From Pyrocephalus nanus (lineage: Eukaryota; Chordata; Aves; Passeriformes; Tyrannidae): 64,000 bases of DNA. The DNA lies in assembly GCA_038380795.1 (NCBI GenBank), contig CM076260.1:5059533-5123532 (forward strand). Direction: 5' to 3'. How positions within the stretch are numbered: the stretch's first letter is position 1; each line of letters starts with the position of its first letter. The notes under the pieces were generated by a model. It made no database searches. It worked only from the letters and a program-made list of their open reading frames with translations, and was not told the origin of the DNA. A program made the position numbers and the translations under genes. Positions 34,040-64,000 of the stretch are shown here, piece after piece.

Positions 34040-34989
34040 AACCTCTTTTCTAACTGAAATAATGCTTAAAGGGAGAGAAAGAAGTACATATTATATAAAA
34101 ATTATCAGTGCATCTGGAGGCTTAATGCTACCTCCCATCTGCTCAAAGTTGCCTCCCAGGTTCTTTTGCAATACTTGTAAGAGAAAAAATATCTCACAAA
34201 ACTATGGAAACAAAACATTCGTGCCATCACTGCATAACTGTGATATGAAGATGTTTCCTATATATATATATAAGGGATTTATTAGGCAGTTACCTTGTTT
34301 GTAGTTTTGATAATTTTTTGAGCAGTCTGACAGAAAGGGTAATGTTCTCAATCATTTATTTTATAATTCTGAGAATCCTTAAATCTTCAATTTTATGTTA
34401 ATGTCTAATATAATGTACAAAATGCCTTACCTTTTCTCAGGCTGGTAGTTAGTGTGTTGTTACAACAAATGATGTAATTTTCAAATAACTTCTGTTATTT
34501 TGAGCACCTGCTGCTAATTGTGAATGCTATTTAGTTACATTGAAAACTTTAGCAATGTCTTAGACTGCTTAAATTTATTTTAAGAACTTTACTGTTCATC
34601 TAAAATAAGATGTGTAAGAGTCACTTGCACCAGTTGGTACAGGGTATGGTGAAGGCAGGTGGGTGCTGCTCCCAGTTTCTGTTCATATCTAGACAAATCT
34701 TTGATTGCTTTACAGTTATAGAGTGCTAGAAACTTTGAGTGGACATCACTGACTGTGATAAGTGGTTTTGATATCAGTGTTTTATCCTCTTGTGCAAGGA
34801 AAGACAACAACAAAGGGCTGGTGTGAACTGTCCCCTGATGTTACAGCTCAGTCCATGGAGCAGCAGAATAAACCTGGAGCTTAATTTAGAGAATGTAAAC
34901 ATGGAACTCACGCTGCTTTTGTACTGCTTTTCTTTAGAAAGACAGGTAATGTCTTCCAGAGGGTTTCTGGTAAAGTAGGAGGGAGGTTG

Positions 34990-35106
34990 GATGTTCAAAA
35001 GCCACCATTATATGATCCTAGGCAACCAGCTCTGGGTGGCCTTGCCTGAGCGAGGGCTTGGAAGAGATGTCCTCCAGAATTCCTGCAGCCATTCTGTGAT
35101 TTGGAA
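34990..35106 (+). mobile_element. CR1 LINE 3' fragment (diverged)
   Basis: Sense tail: ggcaaccagctctgggtggc, 'ttggaagagatgtcctccag', 'cagccattctgtgatttgg'. Confidence 0.65.
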
Positions 35107-36648
35107 TATGATTTTTTGAGAGTGGACTGATCACCAAAGGTATTCAAGTGTTCTAGTTCTTTGCAGTTGAGGTAAAGTCAGACAATTGCCTGAACCATGA
35201 TGGTTACAGATGTTTGTAGTACAAGCTGGGATGTCACCATTTGGGAATGAATCATTCAGATCTTGGAATGACTGAGGCAATCACCTGATACAGCTGCGAC
35301 AAGAATGTTATCTTGTATGAAGAAAGAAAAGCATTTCTGGGAAATATTAACAGTTACACAAATTTGGAGGAGTTTTTACCTGCATTAGTGTACAATTCTG
35401 ATGGTTTATTTGAAGAACAAATTCCAAAGAACAGGTACAAAGAGGGAACAAAAACAATGAAGAAATTGTAAGCCTTTATATCGGGTGAAACTAGGAAAGG
35501 TAAATCTGGTAGAATTTAAAAGTGTAGTGTACAGTGATGAAGAAGGGAGCCCGGTTTATAGGGATAAATTAATTTCAGTAAATTTTTACAAGAGTTTGTA
35601 AACATCAGTTTCTTCAAGATGTAAGAACAACAAGATATTTTCAAATGGAGCTTGACAGTTTTGTAAAAGTATTCCAGGTTGTTGCTTTTAATAAACAGTT
35701 TTATGACTCCTGACATTCCTCTTTGTTCTTTATACACTGCACTGCATTTTGGGGATTCAAAGGTATTCTCAGTCTGCCAAATCAGTGAAATTTAAAGGTA
35801 GAGGCCTACTCACCTTCAGATAAGACAGGGGCTGTTCATGGTAACTTTTTTGGTAGCTAAAAGTGTAATACTTTTTATTCCTCTATACTTCAAAGAAAAG
35901 CCTTTCTTAAATCATACGAAGAAGTTTCCTATTTTAACCAAAAAACTTTGCTTTATTTTCTCTTTGAACATCTCTTGAATAGAGACAACTTGAACAGAAG
36001 GGTGTCATTTTAGCTGCTATGCACCTGCTAAATAAGTGAATAAAAGTTAAAGAGGGGGTGAAGTCAATGAATATAGGTCAGACCTCTATGGTGTGGTGGT
36101 GCATCCTCCCTCTCAGGCCACACTGTGATCCCAGAAATGCTCCTTAGGCCTCAGCCTTGAACAGCACCTGGGCTCAGCTCCTTAGCTAATCAGAAACAAT
36201 GTCTGCTCCTGGGAACTGGTGCTGTCTAATGAGCTCCTGGTTTTTAACAGCCTTGAAGACAATTTTCATGCCTGAATAACAACCCAAGTGGAACTACATT
36301 TTTGTTACTAAACTTACCAAGTTACTGACCCGAATTGTGGCCAGGCTGGAAAATTCACATGGCCAAAACCAACTCTCTTGTGACCCTACAAGCAGTGGTC
36401 CTAAGGGAGACCCTTGGAGCCCTCCTGGCCCACAGCACCTTCCTCTGAGCAGGATACCTCTCAGAGCCAGTGAACTGTGAAGGTTTGCTGGATCACTGCG
36501 AAACAATGACAACAGATCCTGGGCTGATACCCCCACTCCTCAAGGCTCAACCCTTCACCCATCGGTGCAAAGGCATCCAGTGTGAGGATGTCCCTGAACT
36601 GGAGGGGAAATTTTCACAGGTATACCTTTTACACACTCCTTTAGGTCT

Positions 36649-36667
36649 GTGTGTGTGTGTGTGTGTG
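36649..36667. repeat. (GT)n microsatellite
   Basis: About nine GT units. Confidence 0.9.
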
Positions 36668-37437
36668 AGAACATGCCACAGCAAATGTGCTATGAATGTT
36701 GTTCTCCTAGATTAAGTACTTTAGACTTGTAAATAAGATAGGCCTTTTGTGCCAATAGTAAGTTCTACATGCATCTTTAGTTAAATTCTTTAAGTTATTA
36801 AGTGCCATTAAGTTTAAATGCTGTTAAACCTTCAGGCCTAAACCACTGGTCAAGCCTGGGGTTTAAGTTTGGCAACAACATGGTGACTCAACAGAATGGT
36901 CTCACTCCTTTTTTATCGTTACCCTTTCCCACTCTTACTCTTTTTTTTGTTTTTATCCTCACCATCCAGATCCATGATTTTTGGTTGATTTAGTCTCATA
37001 TTAATCGATTGATTTTAGATATTATTCAGATTTTTCTCTGTGTGCTTTAACCACAGAGTTAGTAGTGTGAACACTGCCAGCTTTTACCTTTGATGCCTTT
37101 GCCAGTGATTCTCTGAGTGACCTAAAAGACTCATTTGTGACAAATTGGTGTGGTTGGCAGAATGACAGATGATATCACTGACTACTTACAAAAGCATGGA
37201 GTAAGTCCAAGTCCTCAGTCCTCAGACAAATGGGCTCAGGGTAACTGGCAGGATTGAAAAGGTGTGGAGGAACATTTAAAAGCAGCTGGGTGTAAAGTCT
37301 GAGAAAGACTGCAATAAAAAGACATATGGTTAGCCACTAGCCAGAATTACCTGCAACAGAAGGAAATTAGACAATTTGGGGTTTACTTTATTGAACATTA
37401 TTATAATGTGCTGCTGCCTCAGTGTGCATTTGGGCTA

Positions 37438-37640
37438 CACGGAGTGGTTTGGGTTGGAAGGGACCTTAAAGACCATCTCCTTCCATCCCCCATAGCAGGG
37501 ACACCTTCCACTATCCCAGATTGCTCCAAGCCTCGTCCAACCAGTCCTTGAACACTTTCAGGGATGAGGCAGCCACAGCTTCTCTGGGCAACCTGTGCCA
37601 GGGCCTCATGGCCCTCACAGGGACGAACTCCTCCGCTACA
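37438..37640 (-). mobile_element. CR1 LINE 3' fragment next to the CDC5L promoter
   Basis: Antisense tail, gagtggtttgggttggaagg to gggcctcatggccctcacag, ending where the CpG island begins. Confidence 0.88.
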
Positions 37641-37879
37641 TAAACGCACGGGTTTTTTTTCTCAAATGAAGAAAACACACTATAAACGCGACATCGCGGA
37701 AACCCGATTTCCTTCCCGCCGCCCCTTTCCTTCCTTATTTGCGTCCCTTGCGGAACTGCGATGGAATTTAAAGCAATCTCCGTTTGCTCCCCCGGCGTTC
37801 CCGGGGTCACCCTGCCGGGCGCTCCTCCGGCCGGTAGGGGGCGCCAGCGCGGAGAGCCCCGCAGGGAGCGCGAGGGCGC

Positions 37880-37891
37880 CGCGCATGCGCG
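37880..37891. promoter_or_regulatory. NRF1-type site in the CDC5L promoter
   Basis: CGCGCATGCGCG, full consensus, 262 bp upstream of the start codon. Confidence 0.65.
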
Positions 37892-37899
37892 AAGCCTCC

Positions 37900-38030
37900 G
37901 GACCCGCTTCCCTGGAAGAGCAGCGGCCCCGCTTCCCTGGAAAAGCTGTCGGTTCTGTTTCCCTGGAAATCCCACCGACCCCGCTCCCCGCGTCCCTGGC
38001 AGAGCAGCCGGCCCCGCTTCCCTCGGCACC
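37900..38030. repeat. ~26-bp promoter minisatellite
   Basis: Four to five imperfect units built on CCCCGCTTCCCTGGAA(A)AGC. Confidence 0.75.
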
Positions 38031-38152
38031 CCCCCCGGCGCTGAGGGCGCCTGCGCGCTGTCCGGGCCGGCCTCGCTGAGGCGAGCGGCGCTTCCGTCCT
38101 CTCTCCGCTCTCTCGCTCCAGGGGCTCGTCCCCCCCTCCCTTCGCCGCCAAG

Positions 38153-55670
<17,518 letters not shown>

Positions 55671-57389
55671 TAGAGTATCTCTCCTTGTGTTTTGTTTCTT
55701 TTTTCTATGTGAGAGGTTACTGTATAAATCAGTCAGGTGTTTTGGTGAGATTACTTTTGAAAGGTCACTGAGGCTGTAGCGCAGCTCATCTCACCCACTT
55801 GATTCATCTGGAGAGAAGGTCAGGTTCTGCTCTCTCTTAATTCCATGTGGACTTTTTTATTGTTTTCCTAATTTCCACTGTTAACAGATCAAATTCCTGA
55901 TCTTTCTAGCTTTGCACTTTGCCCCTAATAGTGACCAGTATGAGATATTTCAGAGAAAGATGCTTAAACCCAACATTTCTGGACCTAAGCTCCTCTCAGG
56001 TTCTCTTTCCAACTTAACATTTGGTTTCTGATTGACTGTGACATACATGAAGGTCCAGATAGTCCTGAATTCCTGCCTGCCTGGCATCCTTTGGCAATTC
56101 CAGTGATTGCCTCCAAAAAGAAAATGGATGTTTGTGATCCCAGTCTACCCTTTGACACTGATTTCCCTTGCTCTGCCCCCTCTCTAGAGTTTCACTCAAA
56201 CACTCCACACAAAATCCCCCAAAATACCATTTATGATAACAAGTGAGATGATTTGAAATGGTTTCTTTCCACAGAACATGTGTTTGTTCTGACTTGCAGG
56301 AAGTCATTAAATGTTTTCCAAAATACCTTTCTAGCCTGAAAGTCTCTTTAAATTCTGAAGTCATCAGATTATTTTGCTCCACGGTAAAAAGAAATTTTAC
56401 CAAAAAAAGTTTTTCTATATTTAACATCAACAGAAATAACATGAGAGAGGCTAGAAAGGCTGAGTTTTCACTTGATCCATACACATGAAACACGGTGTAA
56501 AGGTGTTTTCTGAATCCTTTCAGTCAAGAATGTTATCCAGGTACAGACTCTGTAGTTGTTTGCCAGCCTCTCAGGCCAGGAGCAGTTCACCTGTGTGCAG
56601 AGTGGTAGTAAAGGTTTAGTAGGAATGGCAGAGCCCTTGTTGTGCTGCTGCTCCCCCAGCAGAGAGCACCATTGCCCTGCCCAACGCTGCCCAGCTCTCT
56701 GCTCTGATTCCCCAAAACTGCTCTCAGAGCACGTGCAAGGCAGCGGGGCCAGGTGGGCACCATGCCAGGAATCAGAGGGCTGCACCTAATTTGTGTACAA
56801 ATGCTTTTGAAATTTAAATATCTCAGGCCCAAAATGACATTAGAAGGGCGTTACTAAAATTGCAAAGTCAAACAGTCCAAGTTAGGGAATGCACAAACAG
56901 CCTTAATTTGCCTATGCATGTGCTTTATGAGACAGTCTTTAATTTCGTGATTGCAGCCCTAGTTTTTCCACAGACTCATTTGCTGCACAGGGTGGATGGT
57001 ACTTACTTAATGAGTAGCTCTTGAATATTTTGTTTTCTCTTTATTGTTCGGTGTGTGGCCCTGTGCCTTTATGCTGTGCACTGTTCCTCCAGTCTAAATT
57101 GGTTACTTCTGTGTGGGCTTTCTTGTGCTGTTGATCTCTGTCCATCTTTTCCCAATATTTGAATGAGTAGTTGATGGTGGAATGCTTGTTAATGATACTG
57201 AAGCAAAGTAAGTCAGGTCAAGACATCCATTCATCAGACTCCTGTATGTTTGTTCTAAGTGTTCATTGCTCTGTAGTCACAAGACAGTCACCCAGGAAGC
57301 AAAGTACAAATCAAACATCTTGCAAAAAAAAAATAAAATTAGGTTTTATTTGCATGGGACTCTGTGGAACACACTGAACAAAATCCAGT

Positions 57390-57945
57390 GAGCTGTGTCC
57401 TGTCAGGTCAGGGATGTGATCCTGCTCCTCTGTTCAGTCCTAGTGGGGCACATCTGCAGTGCTGTGTCCAATCCTGAGCTCCTCAGCACAAGAGAGACAA
57501 GGAGCTCCTGGAGCAGGTCCAGTGCAGGGTGACAAGGATGATGAAGGGACTGGAGTGTCTGATGAAGAAAGGCTGAGGGAGCTGAGCCTGCTCAGCCTCG
57601 AGAGGAGGCTGAGAGGGGATCTGTCAGTGTTTGCAGGGAGGGGGCAGAGGATGGACCAGGCTCTGCTCGGGGGTGCCCAGCAATGGAACCAGAGGCCACG
57701 GGCAGGAGCTGATGCCCAGGAAGTTCTACCTGAACGTGAGGAAAAACTTCTTTACTCTGCAGTGACCAAGCAATGGAACAGGTTGCCCAGAGAGGGTGTA
57801 GAGTCTCCCTCACTGAAGATATTTCAGAACCACCTGGCTACAATCCTGTGCCAAGTGCTCTGGGATGGCCCTGCTTGAGCAGGGAGGTGGGACCAGATGA
57901 CCTACTGTGGTCCCTCCCAGCCTGACCCGTTCTGTGATTCTGTGA
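57390..57945 (+). mobile_element. CR1 LINE 3' fragment in intron 14
   Basis: Sense CR1: 'gagctcctggagcaggtcca', 'tgagcctgctcagcctcgag', 'ccaagcaatggaacaggttg', ending cctgacccgttctgtgattc. Confidence 0.9.
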
Positions 57946-60479
57946 CAACGATCAGTCACTGCAATCATTGGATTCTCTCCCCTAATTTAGCTGCATCCCT
58001 TGGGAGCTCAGTGTGCTGCTGGATGAGGCTGATGACTTGGTGCACTTCCACACGCAATCCTGCTCTCCTGTTTTACTCTGTTCCAAAATCCCATCCCCCA
58101 TTTCAGTCAGGCACTGGGGCCAGCAGAGCTCTCTGTGCCCCATGGCTGCAGGTGCAGCGCTGCCTCTCACAACTCACTGTTTCCTGAGTGCAGATGGACT
58201 CTTTGCAGAGTTAAATTTGAGCTGAAAATCTCTCCCAAGTGTGTGCAAAATGCAGTTTAGTGCAGCTCTGTGGCCTGACCTATTTAAAAGGCCCTTCCTA
58301 AAAGCAAGTTATACATATAGAGTTTTTTAAGCATAGGGTCACCTGCTGAATCGTTTTTTAAATAATAAATAAAAACCATAACAGTTTAATGAACAAATGC
58401 ATGTGCAATAAAAAAGCACAGCAGGGTTTTTTTTCCCTAACCCATTCTCAGCAATGGCAAAACCCACCTTCATTTTACTGTTTTTCCAAGGAAAATTGTC
58501 TGAAAGCGATATCAGTTGAAATAGATATTTTAATGGGAAGTATCAGACAAGCTTAATGAAAAGCAGGGATATTAGCTCAGCTTTCAGTACCCTGAGATAC
58601 TTGCTTTACTCTTAACTTCCTTTGAGAGAAGAGTAGAAACTGTAAAATAGAGTTTGCCAGCAACAGCAACTGATGTTGGTCAGCTTTGGGGCTGCTTCTT
58701 CTGCTTTATGTTGTATTAGGATCATTATAGAAGAAAAAACCATGAGAGTTTATTGGTATTTGGCAGAGCTGCACCTCGAGTAGTCACTGTCTAACACTTC
58801 CATATGGGACTGCTGACACCCTGCAGATCCTGTGCAAAAAAAAAATCCAGCTCTTTCTGGAGCTGTTCATCGCTCAGAGATTCCTGGCTGGATTGATGGT
58901 GTGGACACACAGTCTGTTCTCACTGCCCCAGTGATTCAGTGGTGGCAGCCTTGTGTGTGTTGACATGACATTTATCTTTCTGGAATGGATGGTGATATCA
59001 CAAACAGATTTGGGCTGTTATTGATGATCTTGAGGAGGCAAGGCGAAGTGGAGCAGTTGTGGAGAGCTTCTGTTTGGCTGGGTTATCCTGTCCAGGCATC
59101 ACCAGCAGTAGTTCCAATGTTGGAGTGTCCTGCTGTGTGTTAGTAAAACTTTCCACTTCTCTGTTTTGAGGGTTTTGGACTCTTTGAATGTGTTCTTAAT
59201 GTGGTTAAAGAGCGTTACAAGATTAGTCTGTGAACTCTTCTGCATTACAGAGGGGGAGTTTCAGGTCCATGCAAGTGAATCTCTGTGACCTCACTATGTG
59301 TCTGTGGTACAGCTTAGATTTGTGGAATTTTCTGATCTTTCCAGTAGCTTTGGGAAGTCCAGCATATTTTTTCAAGGCTAGGCTACGCTGCAGAGTAACT
59401 CATTTCAGAAATGGGAGTTTGCTGATGCTTGCAGTTGCATTTACTACTTCATTTCTCTGCTACAGCTTTTATTCCCTTCTCTTCCAAACAATATTTTTAC
59501 AAAGAAAACCATTCCTGCTAAGGTGTGTGTTACACTAGGGACCTTATAAGATGAAATGAGATAGCAGAGGCATCTATTTAACAAACTAGTTGCTTGCCTT
59601 TGTAGTTCATAACTTAGAGACTTCCTGCCAGCATTATTTTTTCTTTGAAGACAGTTCATAAAGTTGGCTTGCAGCATACAAATATTTTTATTAAAATTGT
59701 GGTACTTAATGTTATCATTTCATTTGATGGCTAAATTATAAACACTATTGAAAGCCCACAGGGGAAGAAGCTCAAGGCACACTGTCTATGCAAAATGTAG
59801 TAAATTATCTATTCTTTGCAGTGTCCAAGATACATCAAGGTGATAATTTACCAGTGTCCATTTTTGCTTTTGATTGCAGCCCAAGTCCTCTGAACTAATT
59901 CAGATTGAAAACCACTTGCTTAGCTGGAGTTTTATGGTTTACATGGTACATTCCGCTGTAGGGTGCATTTTCAGATGTGCTGTTACTGAGAAAACACCTG
60001 GAGAAAATAAGAGATTTTTATAAGATTAGGCATAGAGAAAATACTCACAAAACTAAAATATGGTGGAAGTCCTGAGTAGTCTTGCTTTTATAATCAAATA
60101 TTTTATTTTGTGCTGATGTGTTGCCTTTGTGGAATAGGCTTTTTTTAATAAGGTCTGCTGGGAGAGTAATTGGAACCAGAGGATCACAGCAAAGGGTTAT
60201 CAGTGGTCTTCACTGCCGAGTTGTTCAGAATCTGATAATTTACAATGCTTAGAAATAAAGTTCAGCATTGACAAATCTCTTCATTGAAAAGGCCTTTGCA
60301 CACAATGACTGTCCAAAATTGACTGCTGCAATCTCACCGTGAGGCTTCTGCTGCTTGTTGAGAGGGAACCAGGCTGTTTGCTGACTTGTTTAATGCCCGA
60401 GCTTCCCAGGATTGTCAACCTCTGCTCTGGAACAGACCAGTGCAGGCAGTCTGAGTTTGCAGGGATGGTTTTTGAAGGT

Positions 60480-60530
60480 AATTACTGACCCCCACCTGGC
60501 TGCAACCTCCTTTCAGGGGGTTGTAGAAAA
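60480..60530 (-). mobile_element. CR1 LINE short remnant in intron 14
   Basis: Antisense: acccccacctggctgcaacc tcctttcaggg, the CR1 'cctgaaaggaggttgtagcc' block. Confidence 0.65.
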
Positions 60531-61204
60531 CATGGATGGGTATCACTGATAGTACTGCTAGTCTTAGAAGCAATTCCCAAATAAAAATATTCAAAGTGGG
60601 CTTTAATGTCATCACTGTAGATCAGCAGTGGCTGCTAATTTATCCAGTAACTTTCTAGATTATTTTAGTTCTGGGAAGTTGGATTCTATGAACTCTGTGG
60701 GAGCACTTGCTCTTCATATACCCTGTACTGTCTTTACTCAACAGTCTTGTGTTACAGTGTTTGGAGACAAGTCATTATAGTTTAAGGAACATAGTCCAGG
60801 TGGAGGTTGCTCTTGGGTTATTAGATTTGGCTATGAGAGAGAAAATAGTGTCCTGCAGATATCAGTAAGTCCTAATGCTGAGTGATGTTACGTGGCAAAT
60901 ATAGGAGTTTATGTCCAGGATTCCCTATTCAGTTGGGTAAAAGTGGCTTTATATTGGCTTGCAAGCTCTGAACTTGGTCTGGTTTCAGTTGTGAAGTTGC
61001 AGCTGCTTACCAACAGTGCCTTAATATGAGGATCTTTTGTAACTAAGTCTTTCCATGAAAAACTTGGTGTGATCCCAGTCAATTATAATTAATTCCTACT
61101 TTTTTTTCTCTTTAAATTTGCCCACCCTGTCCCTCTTTGACTGTTCTGATACTTTTTCCTAATGATCCTCGTTTCCCCCTTGTACATTAAGTAAAGCATT
61201 TTAC

Positions 61205-61350
61205 TGGAGATGGAGGTGTTCAAGACCAGGCTGGATGGGACTCTGATCAACCTGCTCCAGTGGAAGGTGTCCTTGCCCATGGCAGGGGTTTAGAATGAGA
61301 TGATCTTTAAGGTCCCTTTCGACCCCAAACCATTCTGTGGTTCTTTGATC
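61205..61350 (+). mobile_element. CR1 LINE 3' fragment in intron 14
   Basis: Sense tail: atggaggtgttcaagaccag to gaccccaaaccattctgtgg. Confidence 0.88.
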
Positions 61351-64000
61351 TTCAGCAGAGATGTGAAATTGTGTCAAGCCATGGAGTGGTTTCAGTCGAT
61401 GAGCTGAGCTCATGTCAGTTTGACAGATTTGAGCCCGTGTTCTTCTACACTGGAAATGCAATTTTTGTTTGATATTAACCCCAAGCCTCAGTTTGTAGCA
61501 GTTCATTGTTACCTTTTACTAAGGGGGGTAAGTGAAAGGCAGGGCTCTACAGAGAGTTTTCCCTGATCAAACTGGAGAAAGATGAAACAATATTTCAAGC
61601 CAAAAAATGGCAAATCTGTCCAAGGGCATGGAGTTGGAAAAGTGTTTTCAAGTAGAGCAATTAATGAGTTTTTCTAAAAAAAAAACTTTGCTGTTGTTGA
61701 GTGCACTGTCAAGGTTGTGAAGGCAGATGACCCTACCATGCCCAGTGGGTGTTTTGGTCATCGTTGTCCCCAGGGCGATTGGAAATGTTGGTGAATCCCA
61801 TTGGGTGTCCTGGTGTGTTCTCATTCCAGCTCCTCCAGCTGGAGCCTACCCGAGGCAAGTTCACAAACCCTGCTATTTAAATTGAGTTAATCCATGTCCT
61901 GCCAGCAGAATTGGGCATGGGGAGGGCCACTTGTGGGTCTGAGGTGAGGAAGGAAGTTACAGTAAAGTTTAGAGTAGTGCTCTATATGTTCCAAGAGTAA
62001 CCTATTCAGCAGAGCTGGAGCTGGCACAGGATTTCTGTGCACAAGTGAAGCAGCTTTCTGATGATATGTTGATTCTCCAAGGTCATGGAACGAGTTGGTT
62101 TACTTTTGACTCTGGCTCCAGTCAGAGCATGCAGCAGTTTTTCTTCCATGTTTGTTTAATCCATCAGGCATGATTAAGATCAATTAAAAGACAAGAGAGC
62201 TTAAAGCTTAATGCTGCTCAGGGATTACCAGAAGTTTCACATTTAATGGAAGGAAAACAAAACAGTCAGTAAAGGCAAAAAGCCCTTTGAACTTAGGAGG
62301 GGTGTCCTCAGTAGATTTGGTGAGATGAGGAGCTCTGAAAATGCAGTTTGGAAAGCACTTGAGCTCTTCCTTCCTCAGGGTCAGTTTTTCTTAAATCTTT
62401 CCCAGTGGATGTTTGTTCTCATTATGAGTCCTTCCCTCTTCTTTGTTGTCCTTAGTTAAACCTTACAACTAACCTCCTATCTAAAATTTCCCTGTCAATT
62501 TAAATCCCTGTGTCTTTCTTGGTGGCCATAAAAACAGATTAATTTTTCACAGTGACCTTTGGGATATTTAAAGCATGGTGTTGTGTCTTTATTCTTTTGT
62601 TAGACAGAGGAAAAACAAACCAAAAAAACACTATTTTTCCAGTCAGTCTCCCTTTTCTATATCATGTTTTACAAACTTCTGGTTATGTCTGTTGCTGTGT
62701 TTTGGTTTCTCTTCCTTGGTTCTCTAGTGCAGTATTGAAAACTGAACACTACTAGACATGAGGAAAGGCTTATACATCAGAGATTTGGGATGGGATGAGG
62801 CTCTCACACTTGCCCTGACATCATATATCATCTTACCCATGTCTGTACATGCTGTTCTCATTTTGCTGTAGCTGGTATAGAAGTCAGCAGAACCAAAGCT
62901 GGCCAAGGAGCAGTACAAAATAAATAAGTAGAGAAATCTTTCACGTCTTTCCTTTTTCTGCTAGGTTCAGGGGGGAAATGGTTGTCAGATTTTACTGAAA
63001 TCTATTTCTTAGCTTTAAGCAAATAATGTAGACTACTGTTTAAACACACCTCTTCATAACTGCTTGGAATTTTTAGCTCGGTATCTGAGCCTTAAAATTT
63101 TATGAAGCTTGAACAAAAATTATATGCAGTTGTTGGCATTAATGCAGCAGTCAGCAATTTTTAATAAATAGTATTTGTTACAAAAGCTAAGACCTCCCTT
63201 TGACCTTTTCATAGTAGGTCCTAAAATCTTGTAGTTGGGAGGGAGGAGGAAAGGTGGTGAGTGTTCACATTTCTCTCTCTAAGCAGAGAAGGAAGAAAGG
63301 GCTGTTATTTCTGAGTTTAGATACATGGGAGGCTTTTTTCTTCCCCCCTCCCTTAATTTTTTTTTGCAGCAGTGAAGCCTTTGATAATCCAAGATAGACA
63401 AGGAACAGAGTAGAAAAGCAAGGGCTGAGTAGCAGCATAAAACCTAACTAGTAGTTAAAAGTAAGAATCTGTATCCAGAACAACTCGAAAAGATTCTCAT
63501 TGTCTAAAAATTTCAGGAGTGCTTAAATAATTGGAGTCCAATAAGCATTAGACTTAAACTGGCTTTGTTTTTCTTGGAGAAAAAAAAATGCTTTATTATA
63601 TATAATAACTTAGAACAGTGCACACTTAGGGTGAGATTGGTCTACCTGACCTTGAGTCACGTGTCTGAGCAAGCAGTGTGTGCTCCAGTTATAGTCAGTG
63701 AGGAGCCCTGCAGTGAGCTCTGGATCAGATGAGCCGTGCCCTGGAGTTGCCAATTTCTCTCCTGCTTGTGGAAAGGCCTGGTGTGACAAGCTCAGATGTT
63801 CATGTCTAAAGCCAAGCAAAGTGAATCCAAACTGATGTGTTGTGAAAGTGAGAGACCAACCCAGTGCTGCCACTGCTGCTGGTGATACCTGGAGCACGTG
63901 GATAATCCAAGACTTCTACCCACAGTGCCCTGGTCCAGTCTTCTTTCTGTATGGTGGAGTTAGTGCTTATATCTGTATTTATGGCCTCAGGTACTCAGTG

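Larger units (their letters stand above)
34056..37437. other. Intergenic between zinc-finger gene and CDC5L
   Basis: AT-rich, with one CR1 fragment, a (TA)n at 34259-34272 and a (GT)n at about 36649-36667. No exon or RNA gene recognised. Confidence 0.55.

Overview
This is vertebrate nuclear DNA, almost certainly from a bird and plausibly a songbird. About two dozen CR1 LINE fragments are scattered through it on both strands, many with the typical (ATTCTATG)-like 3' tail. There are endogenous retrovirus (ERV) remnants of at least two kinds, short CpG islands, and genes with short exons and long AT-rich introns. No bacterial, plasmid or CRISPR features are present. The songbird assignment is inference.

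Layout. 1-13.1 kb: gene-poor, repeat-rich DNA. It holds a compact 1.6-kb ERV at 2879-4510 (minus) bounded by a perfect 6-bp target duplication, several CR1 copies, and a broken ERV-L-like gag/protease/RT remnant at about 11.2-13.1 kb (minus). 13.4-16.75 kb (minus): an immunoglobulin-superfamily locus of the CTX/CXADR type. A signal-peptide exon lies in a CpG island, three exons are well preserved (V-domain half plus the two C2-domain halves), and the transmembrane exon is cut short by a stop. The first V-domain exon looks decayed, so the locus is probably a degrading paralogue. 17.08-17.65 kb (plus): a processed, frame-broken retrocopy of a TRIP10/CIP4-type F-BAR mRNA, abutting an LTR-like unit (17653-18259), a CCCAGT-rich minisatellite and a two-copy tandem repeat. 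19-29.1 kb: intergenic CR1 desert; the largest CR1 copy (27.8-29.1 kb) still shows reverse-transcriptase motifs.

29.6-34.05 kb (plus): a three-exon C2H2 zinc-finger gene (1086 codons, about 15 good fingers, no KRAB or SCAN domain seen) with a CpG-island promoter. 38.15 kb to the right edge (plus): CDC5L, the Myb-related core subunit of the spliceosomal PRP19 complex. Fourteen coding exons (698 codons) are intact and in phase. The last ~105 codons expected from the family lie beyond the window, so the final visible intron exceeds 8.3 kb.

The zinc-finger gene and CDC5L are in the same orientation about 4.4 kb apart, and both carry perfect NRF1-type palindromes in their CpG islands. The items most worth following up are the 114-bp CDC5L intron 7, which is open and in frame; the TRIP10-like retrocopy joined directly to an LTR; the half-decayed CXADR-like locus; and the compact ERV with an almost wholly deleted 5' LTR. 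I saw no convincing wholly new biological system.
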